A DNA stretch of 64,000 nt from Heligmosomoides polygyrus polygyrus (GCA_947396885.1 OX377202.1:74558643-74622642), one strand, 5' to 3'; shown: positions 34,973 through 47,534, numbered from the stretch's first letter. A program made the numbers and translations. Notes: generated by a model from the letters alone, not told the origin.

Positions 34973-36437
34973 CAGAGTGGTCCACATGAAGTATTACATG
35001 CTACAAAAAGTCCAAAAATTTCGAAATTTTTTTCTTTTTCTGTGATTTGCTGCGGTGTTATTCGTTCTCTCTGTATCTTTTAGTTCACCTATGACCAGTC
35101 TTATTCTCTGTTTCTAGGTAAACATGGTTTCGCTTAGGGATCGTTCAGCAGTAGTCGATACATTCGAGCGCGGGTCGTCCGTTTCCACGGCTTCAAAAGT
35201 TCTCAAACTGCATCGGATTCAGTACTCATCCAACGTTTCGAAGAGACTGGAGGGATCTAAAATCGTCCGAGAGGAAGACCACGACGAACTGCAAGGACCT
35301 CTGCCCTTCGAAAGGCTGTCAAAGACACGTTACACCGAAATCTTGTAAGAAACAACAGGAAACTAGCTAAGGAGCACAACGTATGTAATTCGTTGTGCTT
35401 TGCTTTTGTAAAGAAATGGTGTTTGGGGGAACAGTTCCACAAGTGTCTCCGACTTTTCCAGGCTCTGAGGAAGGCGACGACGCCGAATCGTCAGCCGTAA
35501 TAAAGTTGATGACAATCTTGGTCAACAGCTGAACAATCTCATCTATAGATTGACAACGTATGTAATTCGTTCAACTATGCAAGGATTGACGAGTTATGAT
35601 CTGTGATTGCATTACTACAAATCTGGCAAAGGACAGCACCTCACGGAAGAACTGAAGGCTTCAAAATTGGAGGAATGCAGAAAGACGAAGGCCCTTACGC
35701 GCAGTGACAAGCGCGACTTAGTTCTCTTAACAGAAGAGAAGATATTTACCGTCGAACAACTCCAAAACGCGCAGAATCAACGGAAACCTCTCCCAGAAGG
35801 ATTTGCAAGAGCCGTCAACGTCGGTTGAGCTCATTTTCCACAGTCCTTTATCGTTTGGGCTGAAATGTCGGGCCAGGGCAAGACCAAGCTTGTTTTTATT
35901 CAAAAAGAAGTTATGATCAAAACAAAAATGTATGAAAAGCAAATCCTGGAAAACGTGGTAATACCTTGGGCACAAGAAAATGTTAAGAACATGGATTGGA
36001 CCTTCCAGCAAGATTGGGCACCAGCCCACGGTGCCAAGAAGTTCTTGGAATGGTGTGAGATCAATCTTCCAGATTTGTGAACGAAGGTTGTTTGGCCTTC
36101 AAACCCGCCCGATCTCAACCCTATGGATTTCGCCATCTGGTCAGTCTTGGAGCAAAAAGGCTGCTCTTTCAGACACAGTTCACTGGATTCGCTGAAAAGA
36201 GCTCGGGAGAAGGGATGGAACGAAATTTCGCCGGAAATTATCGCGCGCATCCTCAAGAGTTTTCAAAAGAGATTACACGTTTGCATTGAAGCTAAAGGAA
36301 CTCATTCTGAATGTGGTGTATGATATTTTATGCAGAATTTTCTTGCCTTTCCAATACTCGCACACCTTTCTTATTTTAGTTGGTTTGTGCAAAGTTGTAT
36401 ATAGTTTTCCGCGTAACACTTCATGTGGACCAGCCTG
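34973..36437 (+). mobile_element. maT-like (DD37D) element, transposase broken
   Basis: 1465-bp element flanked by TA (34971-34972, 36438-36439). Terminal repeats are CAGRSTGGTCCACATGAAGT plus RTTAC on each side. The plus-strand transposase is split: an N-terminal helix-turn-helix piece (35124-35348, MVSLRDRSAVVDTFERG), a middle piece (35865-36080) with the second catalytic aspartate in FQQDWAPAH, and PSNPPDLNPMDFAIWSVLEQK just beyond a TGA at 36078. The spacing between those two aspartates is 37 residues, the maT hallmark. Stops and frameshifts near 35350, 35600 and 36078 make it inactive. Confidence 0.88.
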
Positions 36438-37174
36438 TATTAGGACGCCCTCTGGCGCACAAATACTGAATAAATAAATAACTTTTCAGTTCTATTTTGA
36501 AAGTAAATTTACGATTTCTAATAGAACGATACATCTAAATTGAACTAACAAGAGGTCTCTTGCCAACTTTTTGCTAACGTGTGGGATGCTCAAAACGAGA
36601 AGCAGCATAGAAATGCAATATGGTTCATTGCTTGATTTACATGCACCTCGTGTTTCAATCGAAAAAAAATCCGCTGGCTCGCAGCAAAGGAAACGTCACT
36701 TTGACCATACCAAATTTCACGACATTTCTTACGTTACTTGCTTGGCGTGTGTACCGCACTTTCATAAATCGGGTACATCTGCATTTATAAAACGATCATC
36801 TTCATAAAGTTTTCCCAAGGTGCGAATATTAAGCCACCTACGCGATCAAGGGAAAACACAATTTTTGTCCGATTCTGAAATATGTCATGGATCTTGGAGA
36901 CGCCACCTTAAAAAATAAAAATTAGAACGTGACCTCTACTTTAAAACGAAGTGACATAGTTATGCAGCCCGTACCAGTTTTTTTGAAGGGTTATTTCATG
37001 AAATAGAGAGCGAGGATGTACGGTACTTTATTATTTATAGGAACTTTGGGAAAATTCCTACTGAGACACCGCACTGAACTATTCCTCAAACAGTAGCCGA
37101 ATAGTACGGCTTCCTAAACGGTAGACTGTACGGAATTCAATGGTTACCAAATATTTTTGCACTAAGCGCTAGCA

Positions 37175-37369
37175 ATGCGGTATGCTCCGCTCCTCCAATT
37201 CCCAGCCTGCGCTTCGCCTTTGTCAGATAGTTGGGGCTGCACAGCACTACAGGTCGCCCGACGTGTTCGTAAAGAAGCACATGAGCAGCTACGCGAAAAA
37301 ATCTCATGTCCAGGGCACATTATCAGCGGCATCTGCGCGGATCGTCGCCGAATAACAGCCACGGATTGA
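37175..37369 (+). CDS. candidate exon of unknown function
   Basis: 64 codons, GC-richer than the flanks, reading ARRVRKEAHEQLREKISC, which looks like a charged helix. No domain or convincing splice pair is seen. The antisense frame is also open (66 codons), so this is tentative. Confidence 0.2.
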   Translation: MRYAPLLQFPACASPLSDSWGCTALQVARRVRKEAHEQLREKISCPGHIISGICADRRRITATD

Positions 37370-37892
37370 GAACGCGCGCGGAAGACAGGTGTCCGTCAAC
37401 GTCGTCATTTTCTTTCCGCGCGCTGTGAATTGCCGTACTCCATTGTATTCGCGCTGCACCAAGAAGAACAACTAGTACACGAAGTAATTGCAGCCCCGTC
37501 GACAGAACTCGTCATCATCTGCAACACCGGACACAAGAGGCAAAAAGCTCAGAAGACTTGATCACCTGACCATCACGGACGTGTCCCCGAAGAACGCCGG
37601 ATGCCACGTTGACGTCAAAGCTTCGGAATGTGTCATACGATCGCACATGAAAAAATTATGACGCATAAATAGTGTTTAACTTCATAACAAATATGCCGAG
37701 TTCGGCTTAATTTTAATCGATGTCAGGATATCCGTTATTCCGTTAGGCTACGGAACGATGGAAAACTGTGTACAGTACAAGTCAAATCCGCATTGGGCTG
37801 CACTAGTCGTTAGTGCAACCACGAACAATCGTAGCACAGAACGAATACGCGCCACCCACTCAGGGTACTATACATACTTAAACCCCTAAGTA

Positions 37893-38800
37893 TTAGGGGG
37901 GGGGGGGCAAAAGTAATGAGACACCCATGCCGTGTCCATATATCTCGTGGTTGGAGTCTGGTTTCGTGCTTATCGTATTTGCATGTTTGTATGCTGCTTA
38001 CTGAAGCCCACTTGAGAAGTTACCACTTCCGCCCTTTCCAGAAGCATGCCAAAACCCCAGTCTGTCTCATGCCGAAACCCCGGTCTGACGAGTCGACCTG
38101 TGTCGCGCAAATCTCGCCCAATTCCCAACCCCGAGCAGCCTGGGCTCAATATTAAGGCAAGATGAGAAGTACGTCTTCTACCTTAACCCTGCCAAGCAGC
38201 GAGTCTGGGTGAGGCCTGGAGACCTGTTACCGACCTTCGCTTGGCGAGATACTCACGGCGAGAAGCACCTTTGAAGCTTTTGGATCTGCGCCCATGGATC
38301 GGTTTACCGGAAGCTGTTTCACAAGAGCACTCGATGAACTCCAAGGCCATAGTGAACGAAATAGAAGAGATGGGTCGGCGACTCGCTCTTATTCATTCGC
38401 AGCGCTTCAAGAAGTTCCTTATCTCCAACAACGCTGCACCCCATCGAGCAAAAGTGACCACGGATAAGCTTGCTCAGCTGCGCTACGTTCACATGCCTCA
38501 CCCCACCGTATTCGCCGGACATCTGTCTATGTGACTACCACTACTTCTTGAGCCTACAGGACTTCCTGGTCGGAAGGGACACAAGAACCCAAGCAGTGCT
38601 TGACAACCATATCGAGCAGTTGATCAACACCAGGCCCAAGCAGTTCTGAAAGGATGGGATCAGGAATTTGGCTGAGCGATGGCAGCAAGGTCATTGCCCT
38701 TAATCGCAAATACATTCCTTAGCATCATTGAGTTCTAATTGAGTTATAAAGAGATGAAGATTTTTTTCAATTTGTCTCATTACTTTTGCCCCCCCCCTAA
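37893..38800 (+). mobile_element. internally deleted mariner with poly-G termini
   Basis: 908 bp, flanked by TA (37891-37892, 38801-38802). The terminal repeats read TTAG(n)CAAAAGTAATGAGAC, with a run of 12 G on the left and 9 on the right. Inside, the plus strand has mariner transposase scraps: DEKYVFYLNPAKQRVW near 38163-38210, FWICAHGSVY, then 38241-38534 with ISNNAAPHRAKV and VHMPHP, then DYHYFLSLQDFLVG. The second aspartate (normally HDNA) is asparagine, and stops interrupt the frame. The N-terminal DNA-binding half is missing. Confidence 0.85.
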
Positions 38801-39987
38801 TAGTAAGCCCGTTCGATGTGGCCTAATTAGTATCCTTCGCATAAAGGCCACATTAACGACTACACCAGGTTGTAAGACGATGGATGTGCTGCTGCAGAAC
38901 ACGTTTCTCTACTTGGAATCTACCGCACAATCTTGAGAAAAAATTCCAGATATCATTGGAACAATAATGAAATTTGCCAGAAAAAAAAATTCTTCATTCT
39001 TCCTCTTTCCAACAACTCAGTATTTTCTGATAAACTAAATATTAGGCTACCGCAAAATTAATCGCTGAAACGGACCACTTATTTCAAACTCCTATAACTT
39101 CAACTTAAACATAACTTTATTAATCAAAGTAAAAACCACCATAATCTATACATTTTTTGCCAATAAACAAGTAATAAGTCTAATCCTATAAAAAAACTAA
39201 CTTCTTCAAAATCTAAAAACTGAGAGTTGAAAGGTACGTTCAACTAAAGGCATAGAAAATAAAGATGTACACATCATAAGCGAGCAGCGCACACCTGTTT
39301 TCCTTCTCTAGCACCCAGAAATACAGGTCGTAGAAAACAACGAAGCTCTATGTGGGTGTCCTTCAGAATGGTCTACATTTTCATTTCTCTATGAAATATT
39401 GGCATCGAACAAAAATAAACAATTTCTTCCAAAAGTTCTTTTAAAGGCTTCCTAAACTGAAGAATCAGCAAGCTGTTGGAATAATCGTACTGCCTGACAA
39501 GTTCGTGTAAATAAAAAGCGCACCAACTATTGTCGCAACAGAGAAGAGTGCATGACGCCTTCTCGACATCTAACATGCCAAAGAATCTCTGCCTTTTTGC
39601 GCGTTATGTCGAAAGAACCGTGAGAATCTTTTCGTAGCCAATGATCAATTTTTCTGGTAGTTCCAACAGTGTATGCATTTTCTGGGATCAACGTATAGGC
39701 GCAATTACAGGAGTAAGGGATCATGGCAGCCAATAACTATCTCATTTGTCATAGAAAATTGAGAAGCATTTGATAGCAGAGTGAGTATATCACCCTTAGA
39801 ATTATTCGTGAGATAAGTCAGTTAATTTTTAGTGCAAATATCAGCGAATGATCGAAGCCTCCACAGTGTCTAACGATAAGCTCGATAAGCTCTGGAGAAC
39901 AGATGAAACGCAACGTTTGAGTTTGGACTGACAAGCAATTTCAACGTCACGGTAAAGCGAATCTATATTCTGCAGAGCAATATATTT

Positions 39988-40330
39988 TATTTTTATCTAT
40001 AACTGCACCTTAGTGCTCTCATAGAACATGGAAGTGAGAAACAAAGCAATCCTGCACAACACTGGCAACCTAACAAGGAAACAACAGTGTGAAACGAGCG
40101 TAGTATCACAATGCCCTGCAATTTCGTTATTTTTAAGTATTCCCCGATATTCAGAAGCTCAGATACAGGGAGCCCGACCCAAAAAATGGCAATAACATAA
40201 GAATGACAGTAATAAGTAATTTAATTTAATATAATCCACGCAATTAACTTGATCGTGGTATAACGATGCAGAGATCGGTTATGCACTCAGTATAGCTATG
40301 GTGTCATTCCAGTTGGATGACAAAAATCAC
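39988..40330 (-). repeat. LINE 3' UTR, copy A
   Basis: About 340 bp closely related to 53241-53600. Both begin on the plus strand with a T-rich tail (ATTTTATTTTTATC here) followed by TATAACTGCACCTTA, and share AGTAATAAGTAATTTAATTTA and AGTATAGCTATGG. Tail position and direction suggest the 3' end of a minus-strand CR1-like LINE. No coding part is attached here. Stretch 38801-39987 is otherwise empty of recognisable features. Confidence 0.55.
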
Positions 40331-40441
40331 TAGTTAGTTACCTGATATATGGCAAAAAATAGATGGGAACGGACTCTTGTCAATATCCTATTATTAGAAA
40401 AAGGTAGCCAGCAGTTTCCGAAAATTAGACCAAAGTCTGCA

Positions 40442-40814
40442 GAGGCTAGCGGGAGAAATGAAATTCGAAGTTCGTTAGGGAAAGGCGGCGCGGATAGTGA
40501 GAAACTGGGCCGGTCAAAGGTGAAATCTGATAACGTGTCGCAGGGAGAGAGTGCAGTGGATGAGGCGACGTTTTATGAAGCCAAAGAAGCAGCGATGATC
40601 GACGAGCTGCGCCGAGCTGAATGGAAGGTCGTCGTCACGCAAGGTGAATGGGGGAGGACGGGGAGGCAAGATCAGGCAGATAGCAGTTGGTCGGCGAACC
40701 GGACGCGCGGGAAGGAAACACGGGCTGCGTTGTCCAAAATTACGGTGCACATCAATCAGCACCTGCTGTCCGGAGCTGCACATCCCTTCATGCGTCATCG
40801 TCAACCGCCTTGTC
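40442..40814 (+). CDS. candidate exon, unknown protein
   Basis: Open and codon-plausible from an acceptor (CCAAAGTCTGCAG, 40429-40441) to a consensus donor GTAAGT at 40815. It contains an acidic/basic helix-like stretch EATFYEAKEAAMIDELRR and SKITVHINQHLLSGA. Read without the splice sites, the ORF runs from ATG 40349 to 40903 (184 codons). Antisense frames are also open for 96 codons. It may be a host exon or an ORF1-type relic belonging to the LINE fragments on each side. No domain is recognised. Confidence 0.35.
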
Positions 40815-41144
40815 GTAAGTTGGAGCGCACGGATATGGAGCGGATGCGGAATCCGACAAGAGCCGCCCCAAGTCCACGACCAAATGAGGCAACAGGAAGC
40901 TAGTTACCTTATGTTAACGGAGTAAGCATAGCTTTTAAGCAAGCTAGCTCACTAAAAATAACATCCTACAGCATTATAATTGCTTGTTGAGTACAGAAAA
41001 CTGTTTCGGTGGACGCTCCGCGTCAGTTTGGCTGTTAAACGTTAAATGAAAGTAAAGGCCTCCGCTGACTTTTCCGGCAACGCGGCTGCCCTACCTTTAA
41101 GCATAGGGCAGAAACGAAGAGAATTCCGCACTCCGGTGGCAAAG

Positions 41145-42310
41145 CTTGCCGCTTATCAGGTTAAGGCTATGGACCAGTTTTTAGACGTCTTCTCAGCTTT
41201 AAGTGGTGTGCCTCAAGGAGTTGTTCTATCACCAATGTTGTTCTTGTTATATACCTACGAACTCCCTAATTGCATTACTAATTTGGAGGTCATTTGTAAA
41301 ATGTATGCGGATGATGTGAAAATCTACAGAAGAATACATGACACTGAGGACTCAGTGCCCCTTCAGACGGTTATAAATTTTATTAGTTCTTGGGCAGAAA
41401 GATGGGAGCTGCGACTTGCGGCTGAACAGTCGCACCTTCCAATGATCGGATCTAATTATCGCAGCCAAACACCGACGTTTCGAATTAATGGTCAGGCTCT
41501 GAAAAAGGTAGACTCGTGACTCGTGCCTGCTGCTCGTGACTTGGGTTGTATTATAACAAGTGATCTATGTTTTTCAAAGCACTGCAAACTTCTGGTTAAG
41601 AAGACCAGTTTTCGCATCTACAACCTGTTCAAGGCTTGAAACCATGTATTCCCGAGACCTACATTCCGGCTTTCAAAACCTATGTGCGACCTATCGTTGA
41701 AGCCGGGACAACAGTATTCCATCCTTCTAGGAAGAGAGATATTGATCTTCTGGAAAGCGTCCAAAACAGCTTCACGAGGAAGCTCATGATAGTATGTTTT
41801 TCAATGGATTATACTGTGATTCCAAATGCTTCGCAACGGTCTCAGTTTTTAGCCTTTCTTCATTGAATAACAAGGAAAATTGCCGACATTATCATAATGT
41901 ACAAAATTCTCTCCAAGAAGTTATCAATCAAACCGGAAGATTTCTTTGATGGAATGCTGAAAATCCGTAAGAGGTAAGCTTAAGCTTCGAGTGTCCGTGC
42001 TAAGTCACGGATTAGGTCAGATTTTTTAACCTACAGGATTCTCAAAGAATTTAACTCGTTGCTTGGCAAGTATGAGGAAACGGCAAGGCTGTCTGTGCAA
42101 GAGTGTAGAAGATTTATTATATACTGAACACAGCTACATAAGTGCTCGAAGACAAGCTACTGCTCGTGCATCGTTAACCAGTGATTGTTGTATTTCTGTG
42201 TTGGAGATGTTTTTGCTGTTCGTTTTTCTTTTTTTTTAAACATCGGTGATGCTAGACTTTGATCTACGCCACAAATACATAAATAAAGCATTTCTTTATT
42301 ATTAAAAAAA
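41145..42310 (+). pseudogene. CR1-type LINE, 5'-truncated and broken
   Basis: Reverse transcriptase from about 41145: SGVPQGVVLSPMLFLLYTYE, catalytic YADDVKIYR (41300-41330), then a TGA at 41518. After frame changes it continues with TYVRPIVEAGTTVFHPSRKR and LLESVQNSFTRKL (41640-41800), KIADIIIMYKILSK, and a final FNSLLGKYEETARLSVQE up to about 42125. A short 3' UTR ends in CATAAATAAAGC. The order and motifs are those of the C-terminal half of CR1-like RTs. The endonuclease and first RT half are missing, as in normal 5' truncation. Confidence 0.85.
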
Positions 42311-42625
42311 GAGTGGACCTCTTCCTTGTGAGATACTTATGTTAAACAAGTGTATACAGCAAGTGACTTACGGACAAGTTCTCAAATGATTTTAGAAGGG
42401 AAAAGCACCACCAATTGTGAGCTTTTGTACCGTTTTCACCAAGTCGTTTGCAGATTATTTGGTATTCTAACTGTGTACATTTAAAACACATCTGCACACC
42501 CAAAAACAAATTATGAAATTCGGATTAACTTGATACGAATGGATTACTCTGGAGACGTTCCGGAAGCGTCATGTTATAGTTTTCCTTGTACCTTTCCTAT
42601 GGAGCGAAACCTACGGATGTAAATA

Positions 42626-43886
42626 TTAGGTTCGAAAAAAAGTCTTTTCATTTTATTCAAAGATTTATTACTTCACAACTACAAAGTCAAATCAATTGAG
42701 ATAAACTCTATTTTGTTCCGCTACACTTCTCCAAAGACTGGGTAATTTTCCAGTTCCTCTCGCTTAAAAGACCGCAGTTCTGGAGTCGAACCATTGCTGA
42801 ATCCAATTTTTGAGGTCTTCATCTGCTTCAAAATATTTCTTTCCAATTTCTTGCTTGAGAGCACGGAAGAAATGGTAGTGGGTAGGGGCGAGGTCAGGGC
42901 TATACGGTGGATGTGGCATTACCTCCCAGCCTAGCTCCCTTATTATTTCTCTTGTGAGTCTTGCAACATGTAGTTTTGCATCGTCATGCAGGATCATCAC
43001 CTTCGACTTTTCCAGCCTGTTTTCTTAGAGACTTGCGACGACTTTGTGGAGTTGGCCGCAGTATGTGACAGCAGTAAGTGTCTCTCCACTTCTGAGAGTT
43101 TGCCGATAAATCACTTCTCTGATATCCCACCAAACACTCAAGAGAATCTTCCTTTCGTGAACATTGGGCTTGAGATCAGACTTAGGGCTCTCTCCCTTTT
43201 GTACCCATTGCCTTTTCGTCGAAGTTGGCACACAGAACCCAGGACTCTTCGCTTGTCACAATCCGCGGAAGAAACGATTTTCTTCCTTATCTGGACAGAA
43301 GAGAAGCAGCGATGGAGAGCCGTCGACCTTTCTGAGTGTCTGACAGGGCATGTGGAATCCAAGCTCCAAATTTCCATGAAAGCCAAGATTCTTCAGATGG
43401 ATCCCCACTATCCTATGAGACACTTCGAGCTTCTCTGCCAGCTGACGTGTCGTCTGCCAACTATCGGTACGAAGAAGATGGAGTAGTTCTGTGTCGTCCA
43501 ATTCAGTTGGCCTTCCTGACCATGCTTTGCCCTCAGTGAATAATCTCCCTTTAAAGACTTTCCGAACCACCCGTAACAGGCGCGATGAGTAGTAGATCCC
43601 AAGCCATATATGTGGTTAATTTGGTCTGCTGCCTGACGTGCTGTGGATTCTTTAATGAATTCTTGAAGAATGCCGTGCTGAAAACGGCCATGAGGTAGAT
43701 CTGGCATTGAGTCCGGAAGATTGGATGGATAACGAATTACAAGAAGAGTCTTAACCTGTGTCTGCGTGCGAACGGTAGACAAGTGTGATAGGATTACGAA
43801 ATCAGCAATCAACATTGGCTAGTGCGTTTACAAGGGGAAGGGTAAAAAAAATTTCGAAGTGTGAAAAGACTTTTTTTCCAACCTAA
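42626..43886 (-). mobile_element. mariner with TTAGGTT termini, decayed
   Basis: 1261 bp flanked by TA (42624-42625, 43887-43888). Terminal repeats are TTAGGTTSGAAAAAAAGTCT plus TTTCA. The TTAGGTTGG start is like that of cecropia-type mariners. On the minus strand the transposase can be followed in pieces: the first helix-turn-helix near 43700 (IYGLGSTTHRACYGWF), then LAEKLEVSHRIVGIHLKNLG, RQWVQKGE, LLSVWWDIREVIY, MILHDDAKLHVARLT and HPPYSPDLAPTHYHFF. The third catalytic aspartate position is histidine (THYHFF). At least two frame changes. Inactive. Confidence 0.9.
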
Positions 43887-44380
43887 TACTAGCCGTTGCA
43901 GTGGAATGCATTATTCGTTCCACGTTTTCTTTCTCAATGAAATGGGATCATGTCGAGCAAATGAATGCTGAAATTAAGCAGTTGAAGTAAGACCGACACA
44001 AAAGAATTTAGGAGGTCGTTTTTTAGTAAGGTTATGTATGATATGAATTAGATGTGCCAGAATTTACGCCGCCCTCAACATTATAGATTCAATTGACATC
44101 GTAATTTCGTGGTGGCAGCAGCGCAACGGCATGATTATACAAAGTGTCTCGAAAGATCTGTACAACGTTTGAACGCTCATAAAATCTCTGCCCCTTAGTC
44201 TATAAAGCAAATCGAGTGTGTCTACCTAACAACTTCTGGACAAAACTAGTGAGAGACAAGTGTTATTTGGTGAGAAGTTCTGAGGAAGTCGCAGACGGTG
44301 GCGTCCACTTGAGAGATGTTAGAACCACAGAATAGGTTCGCGACTGTTTTTCAGAAACTGTGGCACTTTTAGTGCATTTT

Positions 44381-44431
44381 AGTATCACCTTTTGGAGGTG
44401 CACAAGTGGTGCACCTCCAAAAGGTGATACT
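44381..44431. repeat. perfect 23-bp hairpin
   Basis: Arms 44381-44403 and 44409-44431 are perfect reverse complements around a 5-base loop (AAGTG). It is located about 120 bp left of the hAT-like element at 44548 and is not part of it. Confidence 0.9.
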
Positions 44432-44547
44432 CAGTTGTTCTTTACATACATTTCTGTAGTACGTAGAAGGTTTAGGTCATAGATACCAGCTGCAAAGGAA
44501 CAATAACCATATGGAGGCAGACTGATACTTTTACTGTGCGCCCGTAG

Positions 44548-46284
44548 CAGGAAAGAGCGGATTAACCATTATCCATTATCCGTTTCTGGGAGTTTTAACC
44601 TATCGTTTTCGTTGTTCATAATCCAGTAATTTTTGGGGAGGATAACGAGCAACAAATTGGCTGACTCCCCAGGTTTGGATGTTGGTGTTGGAATAGTCTA
44701 TATAGATGATCACCTTCAGTAGTAAAAGTGAATATGAGCATCAACAGGAGATATTTTAATCCAGAAAGGTAGGAGAGGCTGCTCATGTATTGGACGGTGC
44801 CTGACTTTTCCCCCTCGAGGACGGCAAAACTTGCTCGAAAGTCAAAGTCCCACGTCATGCCGTACTGTTTCGATGATATTACTGATCGTTAGGGGTGGAC
44901 ACCCTAAAAATAGTTTTAATATGCTGTCTAGTGCTGACCCTTGTCTATTCTTCGATGTCCCACGATTGTATTGCGTCCGTTTTAATTACATCCGGCAACG
45001 GTATCCTTTCAGTAGTAGGATATTGTGAAGCATCAAACAAATATCGCAGTATGCTAAAGAATGCGAGTAGAATGGGGATAGTTTAAATTCAGATAGATGG
45101 AAAAAGCGATTCTCGCTGATAATTGTGGTGCGTTTGTAATGTTAAGACTTAGGTCTTCTTTATTAAAAAAAATTTAAGTGGTGCAGTTATGCACCAGATT
45201 CAATTATCTTCTCATGGTGCGGAATGCAAACATGCAGGTTCATTCTAATCTGTGAAAATTTCTAGTGAAACGTCTTTGTTGTATAGGAAACCATTTCCTT
45301 TAAGGAAGGCGCCGAATATTCTACCTCTACCATTCTGGACGTCATAACTTGTGCATGGGACCATATTGGATAACATAATGGCTTGCACTGGCTAGCCGAT
45401 GGGAAGCTAGCATTTTATGCTCCCCAGAGCATTCCGCGTTTCACTGCCTCGGATCTGGCGATATTGTCGAGCAACAGTAGTGGTTCTCTAAATGTGGAAC
45501 CAAGCTGGTTACGCAGACTTTATTTGGCGGATGTTTCTGAGCGAACTGCTTGTTAGTAGCATGGAAAAGGCTAACGAGTTAGATGAATTACTCGCCTAAG
45601 AAGCACTCTGTACTGAAGGGGCTTAGTGGAAGAAAAAATTAGTTGAAAAATGGGTAAAACACCCCATCCGACCCTATGGAAGCAGGAGAAACGCGAATGG
45701 CGAGTAAGTTACCGTCGGAACGAGATGTGTGAGCGAATAAGCGGCGAACGAATCCCTCTATTGTCTCTATTGTCTCCCTGCAATGGTGACTTATCAGCAC
45801 TTCGTCTGCTTCCATAAGGTCATTTGGGTGACTTTACGCATCCTTCCTCGCGTTTGCCCTCATCAAGTTCAATAAAAGGAAGAGTTGTAAATTGCAAAGG
45901 GTGCAGTGAAATAGCCGAGTGGTTTTTAAAGCTCATCTTGCCCTCTCAAAGCACAGAAGAGGGTGGTTATATCGAAACGTCAGCAGAGTAAAGTGGCAAA
46001 AGATTGTACTGCAAAATAGTCGTACTTTCTCTATTGGGAACCACTGTTCCTCTCCTATAAGCTCGGTAACAGTTTACCTTTTCTCTAAAAAAAACTTCCT
46101 AAATCGTAATAGATGGTTCATAATTTTACAGTGCTTGAATTTCTGACATTCTGTTGAAATTCGAACAATTTAAAACCAGTTTTAATTTTTGTTGTTTGAT
46201 CATTATCCGCTTTCCGTTTCCAGCCATTTCTGGCAAAACTAACCGTTATCCGGGTTTTAAAATTTCGTTATCCGCTCATCCCTG
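44548..46284. mobile_element. second hAT-like element
   Basis: The left end CAGGAAAGAGCGGATTAACC and the right end (reversed) CAGGGATGAGCGGATAACG form imperfect inverted repeats. They are flanked by GCCCGTAG (44540-44547) and ACCCGTAG (46285-46292), an 8-bp duplication with one mismatch. The right terminus shares CAGGGATG with the element at 23024. Both ends carry TTATCCG repeats. Internal ORFs are all under 100 codons. A minus-strand reading near 45050-44950 (RYLFDASQYPTTERIPLPD) might be a transposase scrap. Probably non-autonomous or decayed. Confidence 0.65.
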
Positions 46285-46707
46285 ACCCGTAGCTAGGCTT
46301 AACATGGGTGAAGGAGCTTTAGCTCTAGAGCCACCTGTCTTAAGTACGATGGAGGTCAGACAAAATATACCAAAAGTCGCAGAGCCCGATGAAGGGTGCA
46401 GGTTCCTGGGCGGCTATCATTGGACAGTCATCCGTCCGATTGACCTGGGGATACTTATCGGTGACTCCAAATGCCACGATTCTCCCTTGCGCTAAGGTGT
46501 TTCTCTTTTCTGTGACAAGGTTTGTCACCATTATTTACGCGACACAAGATTTACACGGACACCTGCAGCATCGCGTCTCGTGGGAGCTCCTTACCTCCTG
46601 TGTTGAAGGAGAAAAAGCCGAAAACACTATCCAAATGCCTCTTAATCTGATACAACGGGGGTGACCGTCCTCCGTACGCGCCCCTCCAACGGCTATTGCA
46701 CGATAGT

Positions 46708-47534
46708 TACCATTTCCACGTCAAATTGGGCACTTCTCAAATCAAACTGGACACTATTCGCAGCAAGCTTGACGCTTTTGAAATCAAACTGAACATCTAC
46801 ACAACCAAAATAGTGTCCTCCAGAGTAGGTTAGTAACTCTACGAAAAGATTAGAATGATTGTTTGTCCAAGGAGAAGCTAGAATGACTTTCTGTGAAATT
46901 CTTTGAGTAACCTTTCCCAGTATCAGAATACACTCTTTAGCGTTTTATAAGAATTTTATCTTACAAAGGAAAATGAAGAATTATAGTTAGTTTTGAAGTA
47001 CAGAAATGTGGCATTTTAGTGCTAATAAAAGAGGTTGCGAAAACAAGAGTTTTGTCGAGGACATTCTGATTTTCCTTTGATTCAAAACAAAAATTCAATT
47101 TCCGTGACCTGTCAACAATACAACAAAAATGTTTGTAAAAAACATTAATCCTCACTTTGCTGTGTCAAATAAGCAGCATTTCACTATCAATCAAACGAAA
47201 ATCGAGGCACGTCAGACGAGTGCATAGCACCAGCTCCTATTTAAATAACTTAAACTATTATTTTTCTTAAAATATAAAAAAATTATAAAATTTTAAAGTG
47301 CGTTTCACAGGAAAATTGAAAATTTTCGAAGAAAGTCATACCAAATTTTCTTTCGGGAAAAATTATCCCCACCGTTTCGGAGTCTCTAGTTTAATCAGGA
47401 AGACAACCGCTTTGATGTGAAGGATGTTCAGTTTGATTTCCAAAGCGTCAAGCATGCTTAGGTGAGTGTTCGATTTGATTCGAAAAGTGTCCATTTTGAT
47501 TTGAAAGAGGTACAATTTAAGATTAAAGTGGTAC
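46708..47534. mobile_element. TIR element with 21-bp repeats, copy 3
   Basis: Best-preserved copy. From 46718 the left arm is a tandem array with an exact 21-bp period for five units, each built around RTCAAAYTGRRCRCT. The right arm (47533 back to about 47410) is the inverted counterpart. The middle carries the family-specific blocks AGAGGTTGCGAAAACAAGAG and CAAATAAGCAGCATTTCACT. No transposase. Flanking duplication not resolved. Confidence 0.7.
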
